Shown here one piece after another: positions 35,369-47,792 of a DNA stretch of 64,000 nt. Under the pieces are notes generated by a model. It made no database searches. It saw only the letters and a program-made list of their open reading frames with translations, and was not told the origin of the DNA. Origin of the DNA: Spinellus fusiger. Taxonomy: Eukaryota; Mucoromycota; Mucoromycetes; Mucorales; Phycomycetaceae. The DNA is taken from positions 649,766 through 713,765 of the forward strand of contig JALLLS010000007.1 in assembly GCA_025094145.1 (NCBI GenBank), given 5' to 3'. The first letter of the stretch is position 1. Every line of letters starts with the position of its first letter. Both the position numbers and the translations under genes were made by a program.

Positions 35369-38300
35369 TGAACTTCCTTCTACCTCACTATACTCCATGC
35401 CATGCCATGCCATACCATACCATACCATGCCTGCGTTCTGTGCCTGTGCCTGTGCCTGTGCCTGTATCTGTATCTGTGCCTGTGCCTGTGCCTGTGCCTG
35501 TGTCTTGTTTATCCTGTCTTCCTCTTTCCTTCTTTTTGCTTTTCTTTTTCTTTCTTTTTCTGCTTTTTCCGTGTCCCTTTCTTCTTCTTTTCCCTTTCTA
35601 AATATATAGATATATAGATACGTATATATGTATACTGATATAGGTGTGCATATGCACATATATATACTTATATATATATATGGATGCACATACAAATAAA
35701 AGAATCACCAGTAGTAGTCTACCTTGGCAGGGATTATACCCTCTCTTTCTCCTCATTTTTCTTGATCTGCACAACTCCCGTCTTTCTTTGTTATGCCCCT
35801 TCTTTCTTTCCTAATGTCATAGTTTGATACTCTTTTGACCAAATGAAAATAAAAGAATACCACCTAATGAATGGATAAATAGAGTGTTCTGCTTAAACAT
35901 CTGGCCCAGTTCATCTTACAATTCAATTGAAATTTTAGTATTTTATTAGAGAATGATAAAGAACAATCACAAGAAATGAAGGCGTCATAGAATGTGTCTC
36001 TCAGTCAAACAGGCAAGTGAAATCAATGATCCGTGGGAACAGTGTGAATGGAATGGGGGAGTATCTATCTACCTATCTACCTATCTACCTATCTACCTAT
36101 CTACCTATCTACCTATCTACCTATCAATCTATCTACCTATCAATCTATCTACCTATCAATCTATCAATCTATCAATCTATCTAAATATAATGATAAAAGA
36201 TGGGTTTGTTACCTTTTATCATACACTACAGAAATAACAATAAAGAATGTTTTATATATGTGTTTGTATCGAAAGAAAATAGATATGTAGAATGACATGG
36301 GGTCTACTAAAGAAGAGAATCCTTCTTGAGAAATCAACAGAAGAAAGTACAAGCTGTTTTCATAAAGGCTCTTTTCTTTTCTATTGTTTGGTTAATATTC
36401 TTCAATAGACTATAGTTATATTAATAATAATAGTAATAATAGTCATAGTCATAGTCATGGTAACAAGAATAGTAATTGAACATAACAGGGTGGTTATTCA
36501 TGCGCTCTCTAATTTCCATAGAGTCACTAGGAACATGTCAGATGAATAGAACAAAAGTAAGGTTTTTCCTATGAATCCACTATCTCTCCATCTCTTTTTT
36601 TTAGTGCTTTGACGATGAATGGACTGTTAATGGAAAATTGACAAAGTGGCTTCACTCTATTTTCATATTTTCATATTTTCTGATATAATTTACCCCTGGG
36701 CATTAAGTTGGGGACTGAACCAGGTCCACTTGTTGGATACACTTCTTTGCTACAGGCCATTTTAGAGTGGCAATTCCTTGTCAGTGATGTATAATAATAA
36801 TAGAAGGAAACTCCAATCATACACCCAAGGTGACTCTGATTTTTATGAGATAAACAATAGGTGTAGAAACTAAGTCTACAGACACAAGCTAAAGCAAGAA
36901 CAATGAGCAAGAACAATGACAAGATTATCCATAGACGTCTGTCTTGAAGATGATTGGGTATCATAGCAACTACAAAGCGACGATTTGAAACTCAAAAGTC
37001 AATCGATCATGGTTCCTATTCATGTTTAAATGTGAGAACAGTTGTTTTGACATACACATACACACAGATACATGTCTATATTTATACCATGCAGGTAGTG
37101 TTCATCCAACAGCAGAAGAGAAAGCTGTGTGGCTGCATGAATTCATGTAAATCAAATGCTGTAGAAAAGCCGTCCAACTTTTGTGACATTGGGAAATGGG
37201 TCTCCAAACTACCCAGGTATGTCACTGTCTTGAAATAAGGCCTAATAGAATGATGGTACCTGTCTTTTAGAATATATCTACTAATATAACAAGCATTCTA
37301 ACACTAATAATTCTATTTCATTTTGTTTTATTTCATATGTACATATACATTGAAAGCAGGAGGTATAAAACACAGGACATTGGCTGAAGATGCAAAGAAA
37401 AATTAAAATTAATCAATGTCAGTCCAAGTAGTAAAATACTTGTAGACATGTGTGTAGTTTAGTGCTAAAATGCACCAATTCCAGTGTTAAGCCAATAGAC
37501 ATGTATACACTGTAATAAGGTATGAATGAGCACTAGGACCTAGATATTATTTGATTGAACAAAAGATCCCTGACATAAAGAGCAAGAAGAAGAAACATCG
37601 GGATAAAAGACATAGTACTCTTAATACACTTTATCAAAAATAAAGAATGTCATCATTGTAAATGGGACAGAAAAATACTGCAACCGCTATTTTTATGTAA
37701 ATCTCCATCTTAGTAGTTGACTCATTAAAAGAATAACTATTTTGTTTGTAGATGTTCATTTCTTTATTTTATAATATATATCTTCATTGAAGGTAGTGTC
37801 TCTTCAAAAATAATAATAGTGTTTTTGATGAATGGCTAGACCCTATAGCCTATTCATTTAATAGAAATATAGTATTCTATAGACAGATATTATTTTATAT
37901 ATAGAAACTTACATAGTCTAGTGATCTAATTTACAGCTGTGTCCATGTCATACATTATGCTACATGAGATAGATGCCTTTCAGATGCATCTGAGCAGATT
38001 ATGCAAATGAAAAAACAAAACAAAAAAACAAAAAAACAAAAAAAGACACTCATCAACGTATTGATCAAAAGATCAACTGTATAATAGCACAGGTCTGATG
38101 GTTCATTTATGCCTGATGGAAAAATGATAAATGACTATTTGTTAAAGCCGACGTAAAATCAATCTGCAAGAGACCTTTATAGAGAAAAGTCATTGAAGAG
38201 TGCTTACAAGGACTTGGTGATTCTATAATGCATAAGGTACTACCTATCAAAGTAAGACCTCTATTCATAGTCCAGTATGGAAAGCAACAATACAGAGTAA

Positions 38301-39002
38301 AAGATTAATACTGAATTTCATGCAAATATCTTTAGGATCAGTAAAACAAATGAGAATTTATTATAGTAGGAGACATATATGCAGGTGTATTGTTGCTTTG
38401 TTTTTGTTCTTTGTTTATTATCTTTTATATTTATATATAAAATCCACTAAAGCCCAGGAAGAATAAAAAGCTTAACTAAGGAAGAGTCATTAAATTTAAT
38501 TTTATCTTTGTGAGAACGAGTGACACTTATTGACTTATTTATATATGGGCATCGTTATTCTTTGAAAAAGATAGAATCTATTTCTTGGTGCTGTCTACAA
38601 TCTTCTTTTGTTTATTGAACTTCTAGTATGCTTTCTAATGATCTTCTTACTAGACATTAGTAGACAAGTCTCAATGTCATATGAATAGGCAAGCACATAG
38701 GAAAAGGCAAGAATCCCTGCTGAACTTTAGAGTAAAGAAGAGAATAAGAAACTGAGCTACTTAAAGAGATTGTAAAATAACTACAAAAGACTAGCTGAAA
38801 ATAAACCCTACAACAAGAAATACACAATGCATAGAATCAATTAAGCTAAATTCACTGAGAAAGAATAGAGCATCAACTTTATAATGCTTGTGCTTTTAGC
38901 TTACTCATGAAGAGAACTGCCTTTTTATAATAAAGATGGATCAACTAAGCTCAAACCCGGTATTGGAATGAATGGCTATAATAATAATAATAAAAAAGTG
39001 TT
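35369..39002. other. Gene-poor stretch with microsatellites
   Basis: Contains CATAC/TGCC repeats (35395-35430), a (TGTGCC)n array (35435-35512), TATATG/TATATA DNA (35600-35690), a (CTATCTAC)n / (CTATCAAT)n array (36062-36185) and poly-A/C DNA at 38010-38045. A 97-residue minus frame at 36671-36964 (MIPNHLQDRRLWIILSLFLL start, one hydrophobic segment) is a weak candidate gene. The AT-rich DNA from 37240 to 39000 is probably decayed transposon sequence, but no diagnostic motif was found. Confidence 0.5.
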
Positions 39003-42000
39003 TTAAAATAGAAAGGGAGAAAGAGGAAGAGGGTGAGAAAATAATAAACCTATTTCTTCTAACCCCCAATACCCAACAACATTACCATAAAGCAACTTTT
39101 CTTTTAAAAGTGTCTTTCTCGTATAGGCTAAAAATAAATAAATAGGTATATATAAGATGCACAGTCTAACAATTGTTTTTGCCATCTTTCTTTTGAAAGA
39201 ATATATCTGAATCCACTTACCTGGAAGCTTTAATAGATTGAAGCTGAAAACAGAAAGACATAAATAGATATGTAAGTCATTAGGACAATGCATGTATCAC
39301 CTTTTTTCATCTATACTTTACCACGTTGAACTTGTCGGCAACCTTCCGTGCTTACTTTTTATATTTAATTTAAAAAATGTCTTGATAAGTCCAAATCCCT
39401 CTACAGATGGCTGTTCTCCGTCAGGAGATACCATCCGGATAGTAAAAGGGGGTTGAAGATAACCAAACCCACCCAATGGAGGCTACATAGATCACTGATC
39501 AGTCATGGCAATTGGGTGGCCTAGACACACGCTTTCCTTTTTCCTTTTTTCTTTTTTCTTGTATTTGTATTTGTATTTCTTTTTACCTTTGAACAGCCTG
39601 TAACAAACTTTAAGAAAGATCTTTTCTCTTCTGATGATAGTATGTCAATGATCTGCCAAAGGGATCGAATGACAGGATGTTGGTCAAAGTATCCATTCTG
39701 ATAGGTTGTGTGGCGACGTAGATCCGGTGTATCTAATGCATAAAAGATTTTACACTTTATTAGTTTGATAGACATATCCCACTTACCAAAATCTGTATCT
39801 TCACCGGATATAACTCTAAAATAACAAAACAAAAAAAAAGGTAGTAAATAAAAACAGAAAATAATAATTGAATAACGTAGAATATACCTCTGCAGTTCAA
39901 TGGGGGAGAACACCTTAATCCACCCATCAAAAATAACAGAACGAAAACCTTGAATAAAGGCCTGTGTTTGCTCTTTTGCTCTTTGATTCAGCTTATAATC
40001 TGCCATAAGATAGACATATTCTACTTTATTGTTGTCATTTACAGTCATTTGGGATCCTCTCTTCATAACAACAGAATAAGTAAATAAGGAAAAATGGAAT
40101 AACATATCTATGCTTATAAACTTACATATTTAAGCTCATAAGTTACAATTTTACCAAACTCTTGTTCATCTGTTGCAAAACACAAATCCAGATTCTCAAT
40201 GTTATCTATATATTTATTTCACAATACAGAATGCAGCGTATTCAAGAGTATTAGTATTGTGAATCACTCTTTTAATAGTTTTCTTATTACCTTTATAGTG
40301 TTTTACAATGTTTAAACTTCTCCACATGTCTTCATCCAACTCTCGTAGTTCTTCTAAAAATACATTTCTTCCCAGCAACTTTGCCAAGAGAAAGCTAGCA
40401 AACTGTGCTTCTAGAAGAATACCTTCATACACTGCCTTTCCAATAATCTATTGAGAAATAAAAACAGGGGTTTCATTGTCAGGCATTCTCTTTCTTTTTC
40501 ACTCTTCTCTTTTATATAGTTATACTAATACTACTAGCGATAACACCAATGCAGGTTCAATGAGAATCACCTACTTTACCAATGAGGTTAAAATACTCTA
40601 TAGATTGGCCTTGAAGGTGAGACATGGGTGAAGGGTAAAACAAATGAGTTGTTGGTGTCGAATCAAATAGGCCACAAGAGGGCTTGAGGGCATCTGCAAT
40701 AAACAGCGAGATAAAATCTATAGAAATAAACTCATAAGGCCCTAGTGTCTACATTTTTCTTCTTTTTCTTCTTCTTATACACTAGAGTAAAATACCTTTA
40801 AAAGGACCTCCTTGGTCAATACCAGCCTCTTCCATGCCTGTGTGTATTGATATAACAGTCATAACCATAACAGCCATTAAATGAAAGAGTCCATAAAAGT
40901 TGAATTTATTGTGAAGAACATTGAGCCTAAACCTACCCAGCTCATTCACAAAAGAAACTCGAATGGTGCTTTTCCACGCTGAGGAAGGTAGATCTGACAA
41001 TCCAGAGAACCCATCCTCCAAGACATGGTTACGTCGGACAGTTATTACCTTGGATCGTGTTGTAGTGGAGGTAGCTCTATCCATATAAATCCAGTCACGG
41101 AAGATCTTGAGCCGAGTATCAAAAGACACTGTGTGTGGCATCAATTGAAGAATACGCAAAGGCATCCTATCCCCTTGTCTAAAATGGGTTAAAAACTCGG
41201 ATGGTTTGGGAGAAGAAGCATTTAGTAGAGAGAGAACAGAGGGTTTGGTACTTGGATCAGGTACAAGCAACCAATGTCCTTGTGGACAATAAGAGTGGCG
41301 TACATCAAGGTCATAGAGTTGTAGCAAGAGACGACGTGCGGCATGAAACGAGTGGACAGAATTGGGTAGAGTGGTGGGTGTGCTTCCTTGTTGCTGAACA
41401 AGGGCAAAATAAAACACATTGAGAAATCCGCTCAAGTCGATGAGATGTTTGATGGAGAAGGGAGTTTCTTTCTGAAATATGTCTGTATCGTCCAGAGTCC
41501 TATAATGTATATATAAAGATCAATACTCAACCCACCTATGCATTGCTATTGAACAAGTCATCAAAGAAGAAGAAAAAGTACTAACAGAAATACAAGTGAA
41601 CATATCTCACAGAATAGTTTGAGAACCTGAATAAGTGGCTCCTTCTCAATCTCACTTCCATCTTGTTTCTTTGCCGCATCAAGGTATATCAACATTTGGC
41701 CTCTTGGACCAAAGCTATTCATTACTTTCCATAGTTGGGGTATTAACTGGGGTATAAAGGCAATTCGAGCCAAGATGAATCTTCTCTGGTCAGGGAAAAG
41801 CAGGATCAACTGTGTGTACATTGAAAATAAAATCTCCACATCCATAGAGAATTCCGCCAGCTGTCCATACAGGTTCTGTGACTCTGGCTGACTCTTCTTT
41901 TTATGAAAAGACTGGAAAAAGGGGCCACCAAAACTCTTGGGTGCTTCTTTCTGACTCTCCTTTGCTTCAAATGTTAGAATCGGTGTGAAGGATGGGTCCA

Positions 42001-43273
42001 TAAAAGCACGCGACCATAGAAAGTGGATTTGTAGTATGACTCGATCAAAGACAGAGGCAGGAAGTGTGTTTCCCCATATAGCAGAAGACCATTTGAACAG
42101 TGGATGGTAACAGCAATGGTGTTTTGTCTGTCGTTCTGAAAAGTAGGGTGTTATCATGGAAAGCAATCCATCAGCAGCCTGAGTGACTTTGGGTTCATCC
42201 GAGGGTTGTATGCCCAGTTTCTGCCACCCATCCACTAGATTAGCGAGTAGAAACAGACCTCCATTTCCTTCAAGAGAGTCTATCCATTGAGCTCCATTCT
42301 TTCCTTTGGTATTTAGTAGATGCCATGTAGGAAGAAGAGATAGCATGTTAGGCTCTAGCAGGGTCGTTAGTAGTGGTATACCCAGCACAATTGTTACTAC
42401 ACAATCAAGTGCCTCTGCTGTAGTCCATAAGTGTGTTGCTGTCGGGGCATACTCCAATGGAAACATGGAAATGCGAGTTAATGTAGTCAACCATAGCTTA
42501 ATAGACTGTATTATTCTCGTGTCTTCTGGAGACAGTGGGCCTTTGGAGTGGGTTTTGCCTCTATCTTCTATCTTGGCCATACGTGCAACACGAACAATGG
42601 CTGAATTACGCAGCATTGAAGAAGAATAGGTAAGGAGAGACTCCTTTATCACTTTGAGGGCAGCTACTCTTACTACCTCCATGGCACTCTCTACTGCACA
42701 GTCTATACTTAATAATGATGGGATCTTATATGTTTTTGGGTTTAAGAAATAAACAAGAGTACTGAGTTCCAGTCCAGTGAGATACATTGTCTGATCTTCC
42801 ATGTTCTTTCCTAAACACATCTGGTCAAGGCATTGATGAAGAATATGGCATAGATAGCGTCTGGCTCTCTCCATATAGCGAACATCCACCAATAACGCAT
42901 GGTACGAAATAACAGTGTCTTTTGTTGTGCCTGGATACTTTTGTGCCAGGTACTTGCAAACAATAGGCAGACGTCCCTTTGTTTGTAGCGTACTCCTTTT
43001 ACTGAACAGACAATAAAGCCCCACCAGATAGAATAGGTCGAGGATGGAGGTAGCCTCATGATGAAGAAGGAGTTGCTCATCCCATAGTGTCCAACACTCA
43101 TTACGGACTGCTGCTAATGTCTTTTGCTGTTTCCACCACTGCTGAATACGCACGACTGCAGCCTCTTGTTGATTGGTTTTGTCTTTGTCTTTTCTTTCCT
43201 TCTCACGCTGCTGACGCTCTGCTCGGGTGCGTTCTACAAACTGCTGCTTGGTTTGGCCAGTGGGTATGAACAT
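39003..43273 (-). CDS. HUL5: HECT E3 ubiquitin ligase Hul5/UBE3C, spliced
   Basis: Proteasome-associated E3/E4 ligase. The start MFIPTGQTKQQFVERTRAER has the typical N-terminus, followed by a Gln-rich IQ-like motif (AAVVRIQQWWKQQKTLAAVR) and a long helical region to about 41600. The HECT domain runs from RVSFVNELG and MEEAGIDQGGPFK through LLAKLLGRNVFLEELRELDE, VEYVYLMADYKLNQRAKEQ and FDGWIKVFSPIELQR. It then reads VISGEDTDF, FDQHPVIRSLWQIIDILS and PLGGFGYLQPPFTIRMVSPD. The catalytic Cys is rebuilt across an intron: LPTSST, then TG|C, then FNLLKLP. The last exon contains YTRKTLLKEKLLYG; the final residues depart from the usual GFELS end, so the 3' border is uncertain. About eight introns. The start is ATG at 43271-43273; upstream in-frame DNA lacks another ATG. 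Confidence 0.9.
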
Positions 43274-43946
43274 GAATGGCGGAGAAGAAGCACTCGATGG
43301 ACTTTGAATGATCACTTTGCCTGTTCATCTTTAGGAGAGAACATGTGTTTCCTAAGGTGCAAACGAGTCTATTTACAATTACAGTAACAGAGATGTGGTA
43401 GGGTGATGTTGATGTTGATAATAATAATGATATCACTAGTAACTACTATATCCTGTATAGAATGCTATTGGTTTGAATTGTGCTTCTGTGATATATCTAT
43501 AACCTTATCTCTGTTGACCCTCATGTTTAGGGAATAATACTGTGTATCTATTATGTACACATACACTTAGTACTACAAGAGAGTAAAGAAAGAAATAGAG
43601 ATTTGTACAAGGTCCTATGCATCTTTTTTTCTTCTTCTTTCATAGGAAAGAATACTCAAGTACACTACACTATAAATCAGTATTCAACTGAATGTCTAAG
43701 TGATCTGTCTAAAATACGTGGTACGCTTGGGATGAGTCACTGTAGACGCCTCTTTCAATTGATCAATTTTTCTTTTCGATACAACTATAGGCTTCCTGCC
43801 ACTTCTTGTAGGCAGAGGGTCTATCAAGACTATGTGTTAAGCAAAAATACTAAGAAATTGAAATAAGACATCAATTGTGAACTTTCAGCTTAGAAGTGTC
43901 TCTTGTCTACTATGGCTCACTACATGAGGCCATTGTATTTTATAAG
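43274..43946. other. Intergenic upstream of HUL5
   Basis: Promoter side of HUL5 and DNA up to the MULE boundary. A frame at 43603-43866 has no recognised product. Confidence 0.45.
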
Positions 43947-44321
43947 GGTGCTGTTATTTGGATTGCAACCTTTACATTTTGGACCGCAAAATTAACCTCA
44001 TGAAAATGAGAATATTTTAAATTTGCAGTCCAAAAACAACAAAATAGCCTTTTCTTGAAGTATAAAGTCAAAATACTAACTCTATCGTCTGTAGATTCTT
44101 TAAAGGAGAATCATTGTTGTACCGAATGATATAGAGTAATTTATCTAGCTAGTAGCACAATAGATTAGATATGAAAATATAAGAGTGGTGTCGTTTTATT
44201 TTAAAGTTATTTTTCTTTAAGCTTTGTTACTGTTGGTTCATATAAATATATAAATATATATAAATATATTTTTTTAAAAAAAGGAATAACTCCACCCTAT
44301 CTGACATGGAAGAGTTATCTA

Positions 44322-45678
44322 CAGTCCCATGTAATAAGTGAGTAGACAAAAGATAAATTTCTATTTTTTATTCTTCAAAAATAAAATAGAGGTCTTTTTC
44401 TTTTCTTTTCTAACTTATTCAAAAAATGACTTCAATGAAAATCGGCCAACTCTTAGCCAAGAACATGAAGATAGTCCCACCAAAAGAAGAGATCATACTA
44501 TGTTTATTAGAAGTCAAATCATAGGATAATGGAAAAGACATTCTACTTATCAAGAGATTTCTGTTAATCTTGACATCCCAAAGAGCACAGTGGGCAGGAG
44601 TGTCCTATTGTATAAAAACAAAGGCACAATTAAACTCAATATTCGTACAAGACCTAAAAAGGTATCATCTATTTCAGACCTGGCAATCGTTTTGTCTATT
44701 TGCAAAAACCCTATGCAAATAGTTATATATCATTTGAGAAATATGAACAATACAGGCGTGGATATTTGCCGTAGCACATTTTTAAAATATATGAATGAAC
44801 TCGGGTTTTTTTCATGCTCACCATCAAGAAAGCCTGGTATTACACTTACTCACAAGCAAAGACAATTGGAATGGTGTAAAAACAAGGCTGATTGGCCAGT
44901 GGAGAGGTGGAGTAACGTCGTTTGGTCTGATGAGTCCTGTTTTACAGTTGTGGAAAATGATAAAGGGACTAGAGTGATCAGGAAGAAAGGTGAAAGGTAT
45001 GATGAGTATCATATGCAAAGAACATACAAGTATGGCAATGGCTCAGTCATGGTGTAGGGTTGCTTCTGGTGTAGAGGTTTAGGACTTCTTGTACTCTTGG
45101 AGGGATCAGTTAATCAATATAGGTATGTCAATGTAATTACTAAATACTTTTTCCCTGGTTTCAAAAATTGAAATAGGACCTCAATGAGACCATTCTTTTC
45201 CAAGAAGACGGTTCTCCTTACCACAAAGGAGCATATAGTAGATGGTACAAACAAGAGAGATGTATGATTGAAGGTTTTTGATTTTTGGCCTGCACAAAGT
45301 CCAGATATTAACCCAACTGAGCATGTCTGGGCTTATCTTGAAAAGAATATCGAGCCTCGTCGAACAAGTATAACCAATACAAAACATATTAAACGATGCT
45401 TGTGTAGTGAATGGGAGAAGATCCCAAATGAATTTCTGGAGAATTTAGTGGATAGCATACCAAAGAGGTGCTATGATGTGATGAAGAATAAATGCTTTTC
45501 TACAAAGTACTAAGTAGTATATTTATGATGAAGATTTAGACAATCATCTAAAAGACAACTGTTCCAAATCTTGTTATTCCATGAATATCTTATTATGAAC
45601 ATATTATACTGATAGATATGCCTTTATTTTTCCAAAAAAAAATTGATTCTTTGTCCACTCACTTATTGTATGGGACTG
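44322..45678 (+). mobile_element. Tc1/mariner element nested in the MULE
   Basis: Termini CAGTCCCATGTAATAAGTGA (left) and its inverse ending CACTTATTGTATGGGACTG (right), about 30 bases matching, are flanked by TA at 44320-44321 and 45679-45680. The length of about 1.36 kb is usual for Tc1. It carries one near full-length but interrupted transposase. Insertion inside another element dates it after the MULE. Confidence 0.9.
44430..45513 (+). pseudogene. Tc1-like transposase (DD34E type), interrupted
   Basis: The HTH region reads YQEISVNLDIPKSTVGRSVL. The catalytic motifs are VVWSDESCFTVVEND (first Asp), LNETILFQEDGSPYHKGAYS (second Asp) and FWPAQSPDINPTEHVWAYLE (Glu). Breaks: a TAG after LMRSQIIG-like residues near 44524, TAG in GSVMV-stop-GCF (usually Trp) at 45055, and a one-base frame shift just before DFWPAQSP at about 45275. 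The three catalytic residues themselves are intact, so decay is recent. Confidence 0.85.
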
Positions 45679-45787
45679 TACTTGTGATGATTTCTCAAAT
45701 TGTGATCACGAGCTCCAGTATTAGATAAACTTTGTCAATCAAGATATCGAAGAAATAGAACTTGATTCAAAAATTACTGAAACCGAC

Positions 45788-47433
45788 ATGAATGATGATA
45801 TATTTGGCGAAAACTTTACCATGGAGTGTGCTCTTTGGGAGAATGATGAAGTATCTGAAGCAGAAAGCAATACCAATGAATGCTATGAATATAATGAAAA
45901 TGGAGATTTTTTTAATGTGTTAAAAGATCAGATCCTGATGGAAAAGGTTCCTTCAGAAACTATGAGTTGATCTGTAATAGGGGAATAAATCCCACCAGTA
46001 CCATGCTTTACCCAAAGTCTTTTGGTAAACAACACCGTTCTGGTAGATCCAAGAGAACTGACTCTCCATTCATTGCGTAGACACCTAACAGAGGATCAGA
46101 AAAAGATTGTTTCTGTAGTGATTAAGTCTGGTACATCACTATCGAATAGAATAAATGCCTTGATGCAACAAAATAAAACTAAATTTATTAATAAAATAGC
46201 CATATACAATGCAATTAGAAAGCATAAAGAAGGTGCATTGAACAACAAGCTTCTAGTTCACTCCTTTGCTGGTAAGTTGAATGAAAATGGAAACTATTAC
46301 TACGAGTTAATATATGAAGTAACATTATGAAAAGTGGCTTGTCTTTTTCTTTGCTAAAAAGACTCTGTGAAGCTTTTTGAAAGATACTCAACCGTTCTTG
46401 TAATTGATGCTACTTACAAAACAAATTGTTACAAAATGCCAATGGTACAAGTAGTTGGTATTATAAACTAGAATAGTACATTTATTCTCGGTATTGCTTT
46501 CATCAGAAACGAGAAAATAGCTTATTACACTTGGATTTTAAGCCAAATGAAACGCTTTTGCTTTTCAGAGAAGCATTATCCCAAAGTTATGGTAATAGAT
46601 TGTGAGCTGGCACTGATGAATGCCTTGGAAGAAGTTCTTACTCGGGCTACTCAATTACTATATCGATGGTAAATATATATGAATGTTTTATCCAGCCTCG
46701 TAAAATAGATTCTTAGGATTGATAAAGAAATAGCGATAAAATTCAGAGAGGATGGAGTATTCATACTGGATACTCTTTGACAGAAATGAACTACAACGAA
46801 AGGTTATAAGAGTTCAAGAATAAGTTGCTAGAGCTGGGTACTAACAGTAGCGGAGATCTTTACGATCCAAGCAATTTTATGCAGTATATAGATTCAATAT
46901 GGCTTATTTACAAAGAAAGGTCTGTTTGCTTGCATTTATTTAACTTGAAAAATAATTCCTTCAAAATAACTAAAACTGTATGTTTGTATAGATTTATATC
47001 TGCTTGGACTAACAAAATATTGCACCTCAACTCCATACCTTCTTCCGAGGTTGAAAGTGCACATTATCTTATGAAACGAGAGATAAGAATAGGGACTAGA
47101 AATCCAAATGTTATATTTGAGCGCATCGATAATGTTTCACCAAAAATAATAATCAAAAGCGAAATAGCAGTAGGAAAGAGACATGGAATTGATGTATTTC
47201 AAAAGCCCAATTACGATATAAACATCAAGATTCCAACTCAAGCTTACACAGAAGTTGTAATTGTTAAGAACGATGGATTTTGTGGTTTCAGGGCTTTATC
47301 TGTTCAGTTGTATAGAGACGAGGAAAAGTTTTGGGAAGTTAAAACGGCTATGAGAGATAATTTAATTCAAAACTTCAGTACATATAAGTGTTTGTTTTGG
47401 AAATTCTATGATTTCCGAGACTGTAAAAAGTGA
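45788..47433 (+). pseudogene. MULE transposase with C-terminal OTU-like domain, broken
   Basis: Pieces in order: an acidic start (MNDDIFGENFTMECALWEND), a DNA-binding-like part (LRRHLTEDQKKIVSVVIKSG), then the MULE catalytic core with VLVIDATYKTNCYKMPMVQV (first Asp) and YPKVMVIDCELALMNALEEV (second Asp). The C-terminal SAWTNKILHLNSIPSSEVES then AHYLMKREI is typical of MULEs. After that, VVIVKNDGFCGFRALSVQLY and FWEVKTAMRDNLI resemble the start of an OTU cysteine-protease domain (D-G-x-C-x-F-R-A). Several stops and shifts separate the blocks (45968, 46328, 46470, 46672), so no full protein is made. The OTU His part is not seen. Confidence 0.75.
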
Positions 47434-47792
47434 GTAAAGTATGGAATTTCACCACTAAAGAATAGACAAGTCTTTCTGGAATAGGCACTTGTCATCTGAA
47501 AAGAGATACACAAAGGATGGTATGTTATTTATGAATGAATTCTTAAACATATGTTATTTAATTTGTTAAATCTTTTAGATATTAAAGTAGAAGCCACTTC
47601 CCTAGACTTGGAAGAGTATGATGAACTTCATAAAGACTTATCATTGAATGATGGTGATTTCCAAGTATGAATTCTGTAATAAAAAAGCTGTATTTTGATA
47701 AATATATTGACTTCTAAAAACACAAGTATTTCTTTTTTTTTTGGATAATAACATGGGAACTAAAATATTTTACGGTCCAAATAACAGCACCC

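Larger units (their letters stand above)
43947..47792 (+). mobile_element. MULE (Mutator-like) DNA transposon, degenerate, with nested Tc1
   Basis: The left end GGGTGCTGTTATTTGG (43947-43962) and right end CCAAATAACAGCACCC (47777-47792) are perfect 16-base inverted repeats. The flanks ATTTTATAA (43938-43946) and ATTCTATAA (47793-47801) form a 9-base target duplication with one mismatch, the size expected for Mutator-like elements. Inside are a broken MULE transposase with an OTU-like domain (45788-47433) and a Tc1 element (44322-45678) inserted in the 5' part. Confidence 0.88.

Noticed and set aside
36048..36290. Plus frames with Ser-Thr-Tyr-Leu-Pro repeats
   Set aside because: Translation of a CTATCTAC array.
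37240..39002. Possible further Fanzor or Tc1 relics
   Set aside because: Short local resemblances only; no catalytic or zinc-ribbon motif could be read in any frame.
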